A stretch of 64,000 nucleotides of DNA from Dyella sp. M7H15-1 (GCF_004114615.1 NZ_CP035300.1:248001-312000), one strand, 5' to 3'; shown: positions 47,633-57,748, counted from the stretch's first letter. Made by a program: numbers and translations. The notes: generated from the sequence alone by a model not told the origin.

Positions 47633-48339
47633 TCACGCAGTTGCCTTTGAGTCTCCGTTGGCCGCGTCGCCAACGCTTTGAACATTTTTTTGTGAGTGCC
47701 AATGCGGCCGCGATGGCTGCCGTACAGGAGCTTGCTCAGCAACCGGGTGCCCCGTGGCTGTACCTGAGCGGAACCTCTGGCAGCGGTAAGAGTCATTTGT
47801 TGCTTGCGGCCTGCCAGGCAGCTCATGAAGCCGGGCGCACCGTGCAATATCTGCCATTGAAAGTATTGCGCGATCATGCCGGCGCGATTCGCGGCGTGGC
47901 TGGCAGCCAGTTCATTGCGCTGGATAACCTCAATATGTTCGCGGGAGACCGCGAAGCCGAACACGCTTTGTTCGACCTCTACAACCTTGCCCGGGCGGAA
48001 GGTACGGCACTTATTTTTGCGGCTGAAACCGTTCCTGCGCAGTTGCCGCTGACACTGCCTGATCTACGCTCGCGGCTTGGGGCCTGCACCCAATTTACTC
48101 TGAAGTCACTGGATGACCTTGAGCGTCGCGAGGTTTTGAAAAAACAGGCAGCGGCGCGCGGTATCGAACTGGATGATGTTGTGCTCGATTGGCTGTTTGC
48201 GCGTTATGCACGAGATCTCGGTACCTTGCTCGATCTGCTTGATCGGCTGGATCAGGCATCGCTTGCCGCCCAGAGGCGCGTCACTGTTCCGTTCTTGCGT
48301 ACCTTTTTGCGCGAGGTAAATCAGACATCTGACTCTTGA
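47629..48339 (+). CDS. hda: DnaA regulatory inactivator Hda
   Basis: 236 residues. AAA+ protein that, with the beta clamp, stimulates DnaA-ATP hydrolysis after initiation. The clamp-binding motif QLPLSL is at 4-9. The Walker A is GTSGSGKS (48-55), and the DnaA-like sensor region is RSRLGACTQFTLKSLDDLER. The 3' sequence leads to a short hairpin with a T-run at 48441. Confidence 0.94.
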   Translation: MITQLPLSLRWPRRQRFEHFFVSANAAAMAAVQELAQQPGAPWLYLSGTSGSGKSHLLLAACQAAHEAGRTVQYLPLKVLRDHAGAIRGVAGSQFIALDNLNMFAGDREAEHALFDLYNLARAEGTALIFAAETVPAQLPLTLPDLRSRLGACTQFTLKSLDDLERREVLKKQAAARGIELDDVVLDWLFARYARDLGTLLDLLDRLDQASLAAQRRVTVPFLRTFLREVNQTSDS

Positions 48340-48440
48340 TAGACGGAATGGGTGTCATCGTTATAAGGGCTACTATCTGCTGGACCTGATGAAGAAAATC
48401 CTGCCGCTCGACCCAACGATAGATTTCGCTTTCAGATCAG

Positions 48441-48458
48441 CCGCTTAAAGCGGTTTTT
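48441..48458 (+). terminator. probable intrinsic terminator after hda
   Basis: CCGCT, a TAA loop, AGCGG and then TTTTT form a short 5-bp stem with a T-run, about 100 bases past the hda stop. The rest of the 277-base gap is AT-rich and should hold the promoter of the next gene. Confidence 0.55.
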
Positions 48459-48616
48459 CTAAAAATTAACGAATTACGATCAACCCTCTTTTTCATACGA
48501 TCGCCCTGGCATCAACTACAACAGGAAAAAAACCTAATTTTTGCCTAACTCACCTTTCAGAAAATGCTTATACTTGTTGCAAAATGGGGTCGTCGCTTAA
48601 GCAACGGAGATAATTT

Positions 48617-50665
48617 ATCTTACTAAAATCCTTGCTCTCCAGCTGCTCCGCGGCGTTCTTTTCGATCGTCTGCGTGACATCCTTAGCCTACGCCGCCCCG
48701 CCACGAGCACTGTCTTTTGACATCGGAAACGCCAATGCGCTTTCCAGGTCGTTGTCAGACAACGTAATCGCCCCAGCCACTGCGAATATTGCCGCGAGTT
48801 TAATACAGCACTTAGCCACTCTCGGTGGCAATTTTGCCACGCCAATCAAGGTGGGCAGCTATCTCTACGTGCCAAGTGGGGCGATTGTAACAGCATGGAA
48901 CTATGACACACCAAAGCAGCCGCAAGAGAGCGGTGATACTCGCACACAACCTGCCAATGGTGTGATTACCAATATCGTTGCCTATAAGTCATATCTTTAT
49001 GCTGGTTGGAACAATGGGGTCTCTAGTGGCATTGCTGTTTACTCCTTAGCCAATCCGGCGCAGCCGGGGCTAGTCAAACAGCTTGCGAATACCGGTGGCG
49101 CAAATTTTAGTACCGTTACAGGCGTTGGAGCTGCGGGTGGCTATCTCTACGTGTTCGATGATAGCGGGATGTCTGTCAACGCACTAAATGACCCAGTCAA
49201 TCCGCGATATGTGGGCATGAGTATGGGTGAAAATAGCATCGGCAGCGTGGTGAGTACAGCGGCCAATCACATGATGACCTCTGGTCTTACTTTCAGCATG
49301 TCGAATCTTCTGTCCGTGTATGACGTTAGTCATATGGACACGCCAACGGAGATAACGCATGAGTCGCTGGATGGGCTTGCTAACTATCTCGTTCAGTTTG
49401 CATGGCCTCGCGCGGTCGGATTCGGCCAGGACGGTAGCGTTAACTCCTATCGACTGTCCGCCACCGGTGGGCCGGTCGTTGCTGACGGCACTGGGCATTC
49501 GTCGAATATCATGCGCAGCGGCTTTGTGACAAACGTCACTGCCTATCAGGTTGGCGATAAAGGCGTTGACGTATGGGACTTGGGTCCCCCTGTTCAACAG
49601 GCCGGTCATGTTGAGTTTGATAATGGGTGGGCCGCTTTGACAAGCTACGCGCAGGGCCAGATCGCATGGGTGGTTGGTTCTGACGACCATATTTCAGCCT
49701 TGACATTGGAGAGCCCCAATGCCCCCAGGCTGATGAGCAGCGCGAATATCACGGGTGGTTACGCTCCGGCCGATGCCGCGATTTTCGGCAATTCGCTTCT
49801 GCTTCTGCAGCAAAACTATGGCGTTGGGGTCGCGCGAACCGATAACTTCCTCCCCCTGGCGCGTTTTGATGCGGATCTTCCGAAGGCCGGGGCTGAACGT
49901 GATTTCGAAGAGATGTCCGTCAAGGGGCATCGCGCCTATCTCGACGCGTGGGGATACGGCCTCATCATTGTGGACTTCTCTGATCCGATCCATCCACGCG
50001 AGCTTGGCCGCTTTTCCGCGCCTTTTTTCGGCCGCCTCACAGTGCAAGGACGCTATGCGTATCTCGGTAGAAACACAAACGGTGGAGCAATTCTGTCGGT
50101 GGATGTTAGCAACCCGGCGAAACCGCTCCAACTCGACTCAATTCCCGTAGACGCGGGTGTCTTGCGCCTGCAATCGCAAGGAACACGACTCTTTGTCGCG
50201 ACTGCGAGGCAGTCCGGTGCATCTGGCGGTGGACTACTCGTGTTTGATGTCAGCAATCCGGCAAAGCTTATCCAGCTCGGGGCATACAGTGAAAACTGTA
50301 ATAACGCTACCGATTTGGCTCTCAGTGACGATGGAAACATCGCTTACCTGCGATGCAATACGGGTTTGCACATTATTGACGTTAGCCACCCGGACAAACC
50401 GGTTCTCGTCGGTTTCTACCCTTCAAAAGCCTCGGCTATCACAGCGAGCATTGCGTTGTCAGCGGGGCGCGTGTACATGAGTGGGGATGCGCAACTTGAA
50501 GAGATCGATGTGCGCAATCAACGCGTTCCGGTCCTCATATCCACTCGTCGCTTACCTTCCAATGCGTCTCGCTTAAGGGTAACTGCTGACGGTCGCCTAT
50601 ATGCCTTTGTGGGGTTCGGAGGCATGCAGGTATTCACATTAAAGCCGCATTTTCGTGAACATTAG
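48617..50665 (+). CDS. secreted LVIVD-repeat beta-propeller protein with atypical start
   Basis: The frame is open from just after a TAA at 48611. GGAG (48606-48609) is followed seven bases later by ATC (48617), and translation from there gives a good signal peptide (LLKSLLSSCSAAFFSIVC, then VTSLAYA). The first standard start codon is TTG at 48632, which would remove the only basic residue of the signal and sit 22 bases from GGAG. The ~680-residue product has LVIVD repeats (GLIIVDFSDPIHPRELGRF, LLVFDVSNPAKLIQLG, GLHIIDVSHPDKPVLVGFY), presumably a beta-propeller on the cell surface or in the periplasm. Function unknown. Either a non-canonical start is used or an ATG was lost by one base change. 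Confidence 0.75.
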   Translation: MLLKSLLSSCSAAFFSIVCVTSLAYAAPPRALSFDIGNANALSRSLSDNVIAPATANIAASLIQHLATLGGNFATPIKVGSYLYVPSGAIVTAWNYDTPKQPQESGDTRTQPANGVITNIVAYKSYLYAGWNNGVSSGIAVYSLANPAQPGLVKQLANTGGANFSTVTGVGAAGGYLYVFDDSGMSVNALNDPVNPRYVGMSMGENSIGSVVSTAANHMMTSGLTFSMSNLLSVYDVSHMDTPTEITHESLDGLANYLVQFAWPRAVGFGQDGSVNSYRLSATGGPVVADGTGHSSNIMRSGFVTNVTAYQVGDKGVDVWDLGPPVQQAGHVEFDNGWAALTSYAQGQIAWVVGSDDHISALTLESPNAPRLMSSANITGGYAPADAAIFGNSLLLLQQNYGVGVARTDNFLPLARFDADLPKAGAERDFEEMSVKGHRAYLDAWGYGLIIVDFSDPIHPRELGRFSAPFFGRLTVQGRYAYLGRNTNGGAILSVDVSNPAKPLQLDSIPVDAGVLRLQSQGTRLFVATARQSGASGGGLLVFDVSNPAKLIQLGAYSENCNNATDLALSDDGNIAYLRCNTGLHIIDVSHPDKPVLVGFYPSKASAITASIALSAGRVYMSGDAQLEEIDVRNQRVPVLISTRRLPSNASRLRVTADGRLYAFVGFGGMQVFTLKPHFREH

Positions 50666-50827
50666 CCGTGCGGAATCCGGCCCTGCGCGAAAATGGGGCG
50701 CAAGGCCGCCGGCGGCCGCGAGCTGACAGCTTGGCTCGGTGATTTTGAACGGTGTTTGGCGTGAGCCTCACGGCATCCCGACTTCCAGGGTGCGTGACGG
50801 CACGATTCGCTGGTTTTATGATCCTAT

Positions 50828-50839
50828 ATCGTATACGAT
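50828..50839. promoter_or_regulatory. palindromic operator of the RHH operon
   Basis: ATCGTATACGAT is a perfect 12-bp palindrome. It ends 6 bases before the ATG at 50846 and overlaps a TATATC/TATACG -10-like sequence. Small ribbon-helix-helix regulators often bind such sites to repress their own operon; that is inference. The 180-base gap upstream holds no gene. Confidence 0.55.
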
Positions 50840-50845
50840 CACGGC

Positions 50846-51214
50846 ATGAACACGAATGCCATCAACGCGAAATTGACGGTCCTGGTCAAGCCGGATGTGA
50901 AACGCCGGCTGGAAGCTGAGGCTCTGGCTAAGAAAACCACCGTTGGCGACCTGGTGCGCCGCCGGCTCGACGACGATTTGAACGGCGAGGAACGACTGTT
51001 TTTGGATGCACTGGTCGATCTTGGTCAGCGGGCTAAGTCGGTGATCGCTGAGTTGGACACTACCCGTGCCGAACTGGAGCGCGACGGTATAAAGTGGGCC
51101 GAGCGCGAAGTCGAGATACGTAAGGCCACGCTCGCCGGACTCACTGAGCGAGACCGCGCGGCGTTAACGGCCATGCTTCCCCATGCCGGCATGGCACAAG
51201 GACAGGTGAAATGA
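50846..51214 (+). CDS. ribbon-helix-helix regulator-like protein
   Basis: 122 residues. The first ~45 (KLTVLVKPDVKRRLEAEALA, then TTVGDLVRRRLDD) fit a MetJ/Arc-type ribbon-helix-helix DNA-binding unit. The rest is a charged helical segment (RAKSVIAELDTTRAELERDG) likely to form a coiled coil. A palindrome precedes it. Its stop overlaps the next gene's start by four bases. The organisation is like an antitoxin-toxin or small mobilisation operon, but no known toxin fold is recognised in the partner. Confidence 0.7.
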   Translation: MNTNAINAKLTVLVKPDVKRRLEAEALAKKTTVGDLVRRRLDDDLNGEERLFLDALVDLGQRAKSVIAELDTTRAELERDGIKWAEREVEIRKATLAGLTERDRAALTAMLPHAGMAQGQVK

Positions 51215-51402
51215 GCCTCATCAAGGAAGCATGGGAGTCGCTGCGCATCGTTGCTACGCTGATCGACAAGATGGAAGGGTATAACGACGAACTGAAAGCG
51301 TTGCGAACCGACGTGCGCGACGTGCGGGAACGTCTCGTGGCAGTGGAAACGATCATCGCCTTTGCGCGCGGTACGACGCCGAAGCTGCCGTCAGGGGCTT
51401 GA
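51211..51402 (+). CDS. small coiled-coil protein, partner of the RHH protein
   Basis: 63 residues, mostly helical (SLRIVATLIDKMEGYNDELK, then LRTDVRDVRERLVAVETIIA). The heptad pattern fits a short coiled coil similar to the C-terminal half of the upstream protein, so the two may associate. ATGA overlap with that gene. No signal or membrane segment, no known family. The 108 bases that follow contain a CTCTCC/GGAGAG-type imperfect hairpin. Confidence 0.6.
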   Translation: MSLIKEAWESLRIVATLIDKMEGYNDELKALRTDVRDVRERLVAVETIIAFARGTTPKLPSGA

Positions 51403-51510
51403 TCACACGGCGGACCTTGCTGCCAGGGGAGAGTTGCCTTCAAAGGCACCACCCGCTCTCCGGTGAATTTCGCAAGAGCCTCTTGTTTTTTCAAATGATA
51501 CGGTGCCGGC

Positions 51511-54411
51511 TTACACCTCAGCCTCTTCCTTATACGCATCCACTGGAATACACGCGCACATCACGTTCTTGTCGCCGTAGACATTGTCCACGCGCGCTAC
51601 TGGCGACCAGTACTTCTGCAGGTGCAGGCTGGGCAGCGGGAATGCAGCAAGTTCGCGCGGATAAGCATGTTTCCACTCCGTGCCGGTCACCATGGTGGCG
51701 GTGTGTGGTGCGTTCTTGAGCGGGTTGTCTTCGCGATCCAGGCGACCGTCTTCGATGGCGCGGATTTCGTCGCGGATCTGAATCATCGCGTCGATAAAGC
51801 GATCCAGTTCGTGCATCGATTCGCTTTCGGTCGGTTCGACCATCAGCGTGCCGGCGACCGGGAAGCTGAGCGTCGGCGCGTGAAAGCCGAAGTCGATCAG
51901 TCGCTTGGCCACGTCTTCGGCGCTGATGCCGGTGCTGTCTTTGAGCGGACGCAGGTCAAGAATGCACTCATGTGCCACCAGATCGTTGCGGCCAGTGTAG
52001 AGCGTCTTGAAGTGCGGGGCGAGGCGTCTGGCGATGTAGTTGGCATTGAGCAGCGCAACTTGCGTGGCCTTGCGCAGGCCCTGCTGACCCATCAGCGTGA
52101 TGTACATCCAACTGATCGGCAGGATGCTGGCACTACCGAATGGCGCGGCAGACACCATGCCTCCAACGGTACGGCCGTCCTTGGTCGCTTCGTCGGCGCG
52201 GATGCCGACATAAGTTTTGGGAAGGAATGGAGCTAAGTGCGACTTCACCGCGCACGGGCCCACACCTGGGCCACCACCGCCGTGTGGAATGCAGAAGGTC
52301 TTGTGCAGGTTGAGGTGCGAGACGTCCGAGCCCCACTTGCCCGGCTTGGCCAGGCCGATCAGCGCATTCATGTTGGCACCATCGGTATACACCTGGCCGC
52401 CGTGCTGGTGCACGATTTCGCAGATGCGCACGATGTCTTCTTCGAACACGCCGTGCGTGGACGGGTAGGTGATCATCAGCGCGGCGAGGCGGTTGGAATA
52501 CTTCTCGGCCTTGGCGCGGATGTCTTCCACATCGACGTTGCCGTTGTTGTCGCACTTCGTGACGACCACGGTCATGCCGCACATCTGCGCGGATGCGGGG
52601 TTGGTGCCGTGTGCGGATTCGGGAATCAGGCAAATGTCGCGCTGGCCTTCGCCGCGCGAGCGGTGATAGGCACGAATCGCGAGCAGGCCGGCGTATTCGC
52701 CTTGCGCGCCGGAGTTCGGCTGCAGGCTTACGGCGTCATAGCCAGTGCATTCCACCAGCATCGCTTCTAGTTCGTCGATGAGCTGCTTGTAGCCCTGGAT
52801 CTGATCGGCCGGCGCCAGCGGATGGATCTGGCCAAACTCCGGCCACGTCACTGGAATCATCTCGGCCGTGGCATTGAGTTTCATGGTGCAACTGCCCAGC
52901 GGGATCATGGTGCGATCCATCGCCAAGTCCTTGTCGGCCAGCGAGCGCATGTAGCGCAGCAGTTCGTGTTCGCTGTGATGAGTATTGAATACCGGATGCT
53001 GCAGGAAGGGCGTCTTGCGCAGCAAGGTGGCGGGCAGTTCGTCCGGCGTGTTCGCATTCGCTTCGTCGATGTCGCCGATCTCGGCGCCGAACAGCTTGGC
53101 GAGCGCGAGCACATCCGCGCGCGTGGTGGTTTCGTCCAGACTGATGCCGATGCTCTGGCCGTGGATCTGGCGCAGGTTGATGCCCTGGCTGACGGCCCTT
53201 GTGTGGATCGCGTCGGCATCGACGTTGGTGATGTGCAACGTGTCGAAGAATTCACCGTCCACCGTCATGCCGGCGCGGCGCAGCGCGGCGGCGAGAATGG
53301 CGGCAAGGCGATGCGTGCGGCGCGCGATGCGCTGCAGTCCCTCGGGGCCGTGATACACCACGTACATGCTTGCCATCACGGCCAGTAGTACTTGCGCGGT
53401 GCAGATGTTGGAGGTCGCCTTTTCGCGGCGGATATGCTGCTCGCGCGTCTGCAGGGTAAGGCGATAAGCCGGCTTGCCCTCCGTATCCACCGACACGCCG
53501 ATCAGGCGGCCCGGCATCGAGCGCTTGTAGGCATCGCGGCAGGCGAGATAGGCGGCGTGCGGACCACCGAAGCCGAACGGCACGCCGAAGCGTTGGCTGT
53601 TGCCGATCACGATATCCGCACCCCACGAACCGGGCGAGGCGATCAGGGTGAGTGCGAGCAGGTCGGTGGCGACGGCGACGATGCCGCCACGCGCATGCAC
53701 CGCGTCGGCCACGGCAGCGTAGTCCTGGATCTGGCCATAGGTGTTGGGGTATTGCAGCAGCACGCCGAAGCTGTCCACGTGGGAAGCTTCAGCAGCGTTG
53801 CCAATGTGCAGCTCGATGCCCACGCCACCCGCGCGGGTATGCAGCACTTCCAACGTCTGCGGATGCACGTCGTTGGCGACGAAGAACACGTTGGATTTCG
53901 ACTTGGCCGAACGTTTGGCCAGCGTCATTGCTTCACCAGCGGCGGTGGCTTCGTCCAGCAGCGAGGCATTGGAGATATCCATGCCAGTGAGATCGACCAC
54001 CATGGTCTGGAAGTTGATCAGCGCTTCCATGCGGCCTTGCGAGATTTCCGCTTGATAAGGCGTGTACGCGGTATACCAGGCAGGATTTTCCAGGATGTTG
54101 CGCAGGATGACGTTCGGCGTGAGTGTGCCGTGGTAACCCTGGCCGACGAAGTTTTTGAACACTTTGTTCTTGCGCGCGATGCCGCGGATCTTCGCTAGCG
54201 CTTCTTCCTCGGTGATGCTGGGCGGCAGCGCCAGCGGCTGCTGCGACTTGATCTGGCCTGGCACGATGGCATCGGTCATCGTTTCCAGCGAATCGTGGCC
54301 GATCACCTGCAGCATCTGCGAGATTTCGGCATCGTTGGGGCCGATGTGGCGCTCGATAAAAGCGTGGTGGTGTTCGAGTTCGCGCAGCGAGGGGGTGTTG
54401 TTCTGACTCAT
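51511..54411 (-). CDS. gcvP: glycine dehydrogenase (decarboxylating), P-protein GcvP
   Basis: 966 residues, the full single-chain form. It is the PLP-dependent decarboxylase of the glycine cleavage system and passes aminomethyl to lipoyl GcvH. The PLP lysine is Lys704 in [19 protein letters not shown]. The N-terminal half begins [20 protein letters not shown]. The ATG at 54411 gives the family start MSQNN. gcvT and gcvH are not in the window. It is controlled by the glycine riboswitch directly upstream. Confidence 0.97.
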   Translation of the reverse strand: MSQNNTPSLRELEHHHAFIERHIGPNDAEISQMLQVIGHDSLETMTDAIVPGQIKSQQPLALPPSITEEEALAKIRGIARKNKVFKNFVGQGYHGTLTPNVILRNILENPAWYTAYTPYQAEISQGRMEALINFQTMVVDLTGMDISNASLLDEATAAGEAMTLAKRSAKSKSNVFFVANDVHPQTLEVLHTRAGGVGIELHIGNAAEASHVDSFGVLLQYPNTYGQIQDYAAVADAVHARGGIVAVATDLLALTLIASPGSWGADIVIGNSQRFGVPFGFGGPHAAYLACRDAYKRSMPGRLIGVSVDTEGKPAYRLTLQTREQHIRREKATSNICTAQVLLAVMASMYVVYHGPEGLQRIARRTHRLAAILAAALRRAGMTVDGEFFDTLHITNVDADAIHTRAVSQGINLRQIHGQSIGISLDETTTRADVLALAKLFGAEIGDIDEANANTPDELPATLLRKTPFLQHPVFNTHHSEHELLRYMRSLADKDLAMDRTMIPLGSCTMKLNATAEMIPVTWPEFGQIHPLAPADQIQGYKQLIDELEAMLVECTGYDAVSLQPNSGAQGEYAGLLAIRAYHRSRGEGQRDICLIPESAHGTNPASAQMCGMTVVVTKCDNNGNVDVEDIRAKAEKYSNRLAALMITYPSTHGVFEEDIVRICEIVHQHGGQVYTDGANMNALIGLAKPGKWGSDVSHLNLHKTFCIPHGGGGPGVGPCAVKSHLAPFLPKTYVGIRADEATKDGRTVGGMVSAAPFGSASILPISWMYITLMGQQGLRKATQVALLNANYIARRLAPHFKTLYTGRNDLVAHECILDLRPLKDSTGISAEDVAKRLIDFGFHAPTLSFPVAGTLMVEPTESESMHELDRFIDAMIQIRDEIRAIEDGRLDREDNPLKNAPHTATMVTGTEWKHAYPRELAAFPLPSLHLQKYWSPVARVDNVYGDKNVMCACIPVDAYKEEAEV

Positions 54412-54449
54412 GGGCAAGGGCGTCCAAAAATCGCGTGCAGGCCACACGC

Positions 54450-54625
54450 GGGGCGCCCCTCTGTCCTTTTGCCTGAGAGTTTGGAGGCGGGAAATTCCGC
54501 TTCGTGCCCCTTCGGCGCCGGATTCAACCGGTCTCTCCAGAGTCTTGGGTAGATGGCGGTATGGGGCCTGAGCGATTACGGGCGTTGCGCCTTCGGCAGC
54601 GGGTTAGGGCCGCTTCTCCCACCAT
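54450..54625 (-). promoter_or_regulatory. tandem glycine riboswitch upstream of gcvP
   Basis: On the minus strand two aptamers follow one another. The first (about 54622-54538) contains GCTCAGGCCCCATACCGCC and ends in CTCTGGAGAGACC. The second (about 54540-54456) contains the hallmark CTCTCAGGCAAAAGGACAGAG core at about 54480-54460, with GGCGCCGAAGGGGC before it. The spacing to the gcvP ATG is about 45 bases. Glycine binding is expected to switch gcvP on. Confidence 0.93.
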
Positions 54626-54770
54626 GTACGTCAAGCTGCAAATTATACCCTGCACGACCGTTTGTGGTGCCTTCTTCCTTTGGGGGCGTGGGGGTGACTG
54701 GCCATCTTGCCTTGAAATTCTTACGGAGAGCACAACAGTTAGCGGCAACCGCCGACTAGGGCTGAATATC

Positions 54771-55190
54771 ATGAACAAGCCACCTTTCCGCATTGAACAA
54801 CTCGACCATCTGGTGCTGCGCGTCTACGACGCCCCCAACATGCTGGCGTTCTACTGCGATGTATTGGGCTGCAGCGTCGAGCGCCGCCAGGACGATATTG
54901 GCCTGGTGCAACTGCGTGCCGGCAATTCCCTGATCGACCTAGTCAGCATCGACAGCAAGTTGGGCCGTCATGGTGGGGCCGGACCCGGAACGGAAGGGCA
55001 CAACATGGACCACCTGTGCTTGAGCGTGGACGGGTATGACGAGGCGGCGATCATCGCCCACCTGAAAGCGCATGGTGTGCATGTAGGCGATGTTGGCAAT
55101 CGCTATGGCGCCAAGGGCGAAGGTCCGTCGATTTATCTGTTTGATCCGCAAGGCAACATGGTGGAGCTTAAAGGGCCGCCAGCGCATTGA
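54771..55190 (+). CDS. VOC-family (glyoxalase/bleomycin resistance-like) protein
   Basis: 139 residues, one pair of beta-alpha-beta-beta-beta units. His13 (QLDHLVLRV), a second His in MDHLCLSV and a Glu in GNMVELKGPP fit a metal site. The ending SIYLFDPQGNMVELKG is typical of small VOC proteins. Substrate unknown. The ATG at 54771 is taken because the upstream frame runs through the riboswitch. It is divergent from gcvP. Confidence 0.87.
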   Translation: MNKPPFRIEQLDHLVLRVYDAPNMLAFYCDVLGCSVERRQDDIGLVQLRAGNSLIDLVSIDSKLGRHGGAGPGTEGHNMDHLCLSVDGYDEAAIIAHLKAHGVHVGDVGNRYGAKGEGPSIYLFDPQGNMVELKGPPAH

Positions 55191-55481
55191 GGATGTTCCA
55201 TGCCTCTCGCGCCAGATTTGTTCGATGTTGCAGTTGATCAGTTGCGCTGCTTCAGGCGTACGAAGAGCAGCGGTCTGCATCCGTTCGATAAAGCGTACGC
55301 TGACACGATGCTCGCGCGGGTAGTCCAATCATGCAGGCGGGTGTTGCGGGAAAATATGGTGCAAGCATGCGATACCGCGACGCACAATGCTGCTTGTTTT
55401 TCCTTCTCGAAGGGGCAAAGGGCGGACACGCCACACCGTATCAGCTAGATTCAATGCTCTCTCGTCACCGCGCATCCCCAC
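55191..55481. other. gene-free stretch before the ABC transporter
   Basis: About 290 bases without a supported gene. A minus-strand frame reads EHRVSVRFIERMQTAALRTP, which looks protein-like but continues into the antisense of the VOC gene, so it was not annotated. The promoter of the following transporter operon should lie here. Confidence 0.4.
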
Positions 55482-56252
55482 ATGTCCACGACCGGCAACG
55501 CCTCGCCCGAAGCGTTCGAACTGCACGGCGTCAGCAAGCGCTATGGCAGCGTTGTGTCGCTGGATCAGGTAAGCCTCCGTTTTCCGGCAGGCAGCACCAC
55601 GGCCTTGATCGGCAGCAGCGGTTCCGGCAAATCGACGCTGCTGCGGCTGTTGCTTGGCCTGGAGTGGCCTGATCAGGGTTGGGTGCAGGTGGATGGTCAT
55701 AAGCTTGAGCCCGCGCATGTGCTGGAGCTGCGTCGCAGGGTGGGCTACGTCATCCAAGAAGGCGGCCTGTTTCCGCATCTCACGGTGTTGGGCAATCTGG
55801 CCTTGCTGCCGGATCACCTGGGATGGAGCAAGGCGCGGATTCGCGCGCGTGCCGAAGAACTGGCGGCGCTGGCGCATCTGCCGCACAGCGCACTCGAACG
55901 GTATCCCGCGGAGTTGTCGGGCGGACAACGTCAGCGTGTGGCGCTGATGCGCGGCCTGATGCTCAATCCCGGTGCTCTGCTGCTGGACGAACCGTTGGGG
56001 GCGCTCGATCCGATCGTCCGGCACGAATTGCAGGATGAGCTCAAGCACATCTTCGATCAGCTCGGCAAAACCGTGATCGTGGTGACGCACGATATCACCG
56101 AAGCCGCATGGTTTGCGGATCGCATGGTGCTGATGCGGCAGGGTAAGGTGGTGCAGGATGGTCGATGGGAGGATCTGCGCTTGCGGCCGGCCGATTCGTT
56201 CGTGACGCGTTTTGTCGAGGCGCAACGCATTTTGCGGGAGCCCACGGCATGA
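55482..56252 (+). CDS. osmoprotectant (glycine betaine/choline) ABC transporter ATPase
   Basis: 256 residues. Walker A GSSGSGKST (44-52), signature LSGGQRQRVALMRGL, Walker B LLLDEPLGALDP and the H-loop VVTHDITEA. The subtype resembles OpuBA/OpuCA/YehX but lacks C-terminal CBS domains. It is translationally coupled to the next gene, which supplies the permease and binding domains, so the operon is a complete two-gene importer. Confidence 0.88.
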   Translation: MSTTGNASPEAFELHGVSKRYGSVVSLDQVSLRFPAGSTTALIGSSGSGKSTLLRLLLGLEWPDQGWVQVDGHKLEPAHVLELRRRVGYVIQEGGLFPHLTVLGNLALLPDHLGWSKARIRARAEELAALAHLPHSALERYPAELSGGQRQRVALMRGLMLNPGALLLDEPLGALDPIVRHELQDELKHIFDQLGKTVIVVTHDITEAAWFADRMVLMRQGKVVQDGRWEDLRLRPADSFVTRFVEAQRILREPTA

Positions 56253-57730
56253 TGCGCTGGCTGATCATTCTCTTGGCATCGATGGCGATGACGCCGACGC
56301 TGTCGGCAACACCGATTCGCATTGGCTCCAAGCAATTCACCGAGTCGGTGATCCTGGGCGAGGTGGCCCGGTTGTCAGCCCGCCAAGCTGGCTTGGAGGT
56401 AGCGCATCTGCATGAACTGGGCGGCACCAGCATTCTCTGGCGCGCTTTGCAGCATGGCGATATCGATGCTTATCCCGAATACACGGGTACCCTGACGCAG
56501 GAATTGTTGAAGAACGTAGCCCCTGATGCCGATATCGCTACCTTGCGTGCGGCGCTTAAACCGCTGGGCTTCGGTATGACTGATGCCTTGGGGTTCGACG
56601 ACACCTACGCCATCGGCATGCGCGAAGATCGAGCGGCGCAACTGGGTATTGCGCGTATTTCCGATCTGGTGGTTCATCCCGAGTTGCGCTTCGGTTTCTC
56701 GAGCGAGTTCATGGATCGTGCGGATGGCTGGCCGGGCCTGCGTCAGCGGTATGGATTGCCGCAAACCCAGGTGCGCGGCCTCGATCACGTGCTGTCGTAT
56801 CGTGCCGTGTCCAGCCAGGCCGTGGACGCCATCGATCTCTACAGCACGGATGCGGAGATTCCTTACTACCACCTGCGCGTACTCGATGATGACAGGCATT
56901 ACTTCCCGCGTTACCAGGCGGTGTTTCTGTATCGACTTTCGTTGCAGCAGAGCGCCCCGGCTTTTGTCGACGTATTGCAGAAACTGGCCGGACGGATCCA
57001 TGAGGATGCCATGCGGCGGATGAATGCGATGGTGAAGCTGCAAGACAAAAAAGAAACCGCCGTTGCGGCCGGCTTTCTTGGCGTGCAACCCAATATGGAT
57101 GGCATGGGTTTCTGGTCGCGCTTGCTGCAGCGGACGGCGGAGCATTTGCGGCTGGTGCTGATATCGCTGACGGCGTCGGTGTTGTTGGCGGTTCCACTGG
57201 GTGTTTTCTCGGCGCGCTCCAAGCGGCTTGGTCATCTGATCATGGCAGCCAGTGGTGTGTTGCAGACCATTCCATCGTTGGCGATGTTTGTCTTCATGAT
57301 TCCGTTTTTCGGCATCGGCACCTGGCCCGCGATCGCGGCATTGTTCCTCTATAGCCTGCTGCCCATCGTGCGCAATACCTATGCGGGCCTGGCGGATATT
57401 CCGCCGGATCTGCGCGAATCGGCCGCCGCCCTGGGTTTACCGCGTGGTGTGCGACTGCGCCGAGTGGAGCTGCCGATGGCGATTCGCTCCATCCTCGCCG
57501 GTGTGAAAACAGCCGCAGTGATCAATGTGGGAACGGCGACACTGGGAGCACTGATTGGCGCGGGAGGCTACGGCCAGCCGATCGTCACCGGTATTCGGCT
57601 CGATGACACCAGGCTCATTCTTGAGGGCGCCATTCCCGCAGCCTTGATGGCACTGATGGTGCAGGGCCTGTTTGAAGGGGTAGAGCGTTGGCTTACGCCG
57701 CGCGGCATGCGCATCGAAGCGCGGCAGTAA
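56249..57730 (+). CDS. fused substrate-binding/permease protein of the osmoprotectant importer
   Basis: 494 residues. Signal-like segment MMRWLIILLASMAMTPTLSA, then an OpuAC-type binding domain (IRIGSKQFTESVILGEVARL, GDIDAYPEYTGTLTQELLKN) to about residue 280. A permease domain with five or six helices and the EAA-like loop LADIPPDLRESAAALGLPRG completes it. Order is binding domain first, permease second. ATGA overlap with the ATPase gene. Betaine or choline is the most likely substrate, not proven. Confidence 0.88.
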   Translation: MMRWLIILLASMAMTPTLSATPIRIGSKQFTESVILGEVARLSARQAGLEVAHLHELGGTSILWRALQHGDIDAYPEYTGTLTQELLKNVAPDADIATLRAALKPLGFGMTDALGFDDTYAIGMREDRAAQLGIARISDLVVHPELRFGFSSEFMDRADGWPGLRQRYGLPQTQVRGLDHVLSYRAVSSQAVDAIDLYSTDAEIPYYHLRVLDDDRHYFPRYQAVFLYRLSLQQSAPAFVDVLQKLAGRIHEDAMRRMNAMVKLQDKKETAVAAGFLGVQPNMDGMGFWSRLLQRTAEHLRLVLISLTASVLLAVPLGVFSARSKRLGHLIMAASGVLQTIPSLAMFVFMIPFFGIGTWPAIAALFLYSLLPIVRNTYAGLADIPPDLRESAAALGLPRGVRLRRVELPMAIRSILAGVKTAAVINVGTATLGALIGAGGYGQPIVTGIRLDDTRLILEGAIPAALMALMVQGLFEGVERWLTPRGMRIEARQ

Positions 57731-57748
57731 GCGCTTTTGCCCCGGATC

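Noticed and set aside
55200-55448. 82-codon plus-strand frame and the opposite protein-like frame after the VOC gene
   Set aside because: Neither has a start signal; the minus-strand frame continues only as antisense of the VOC gene.
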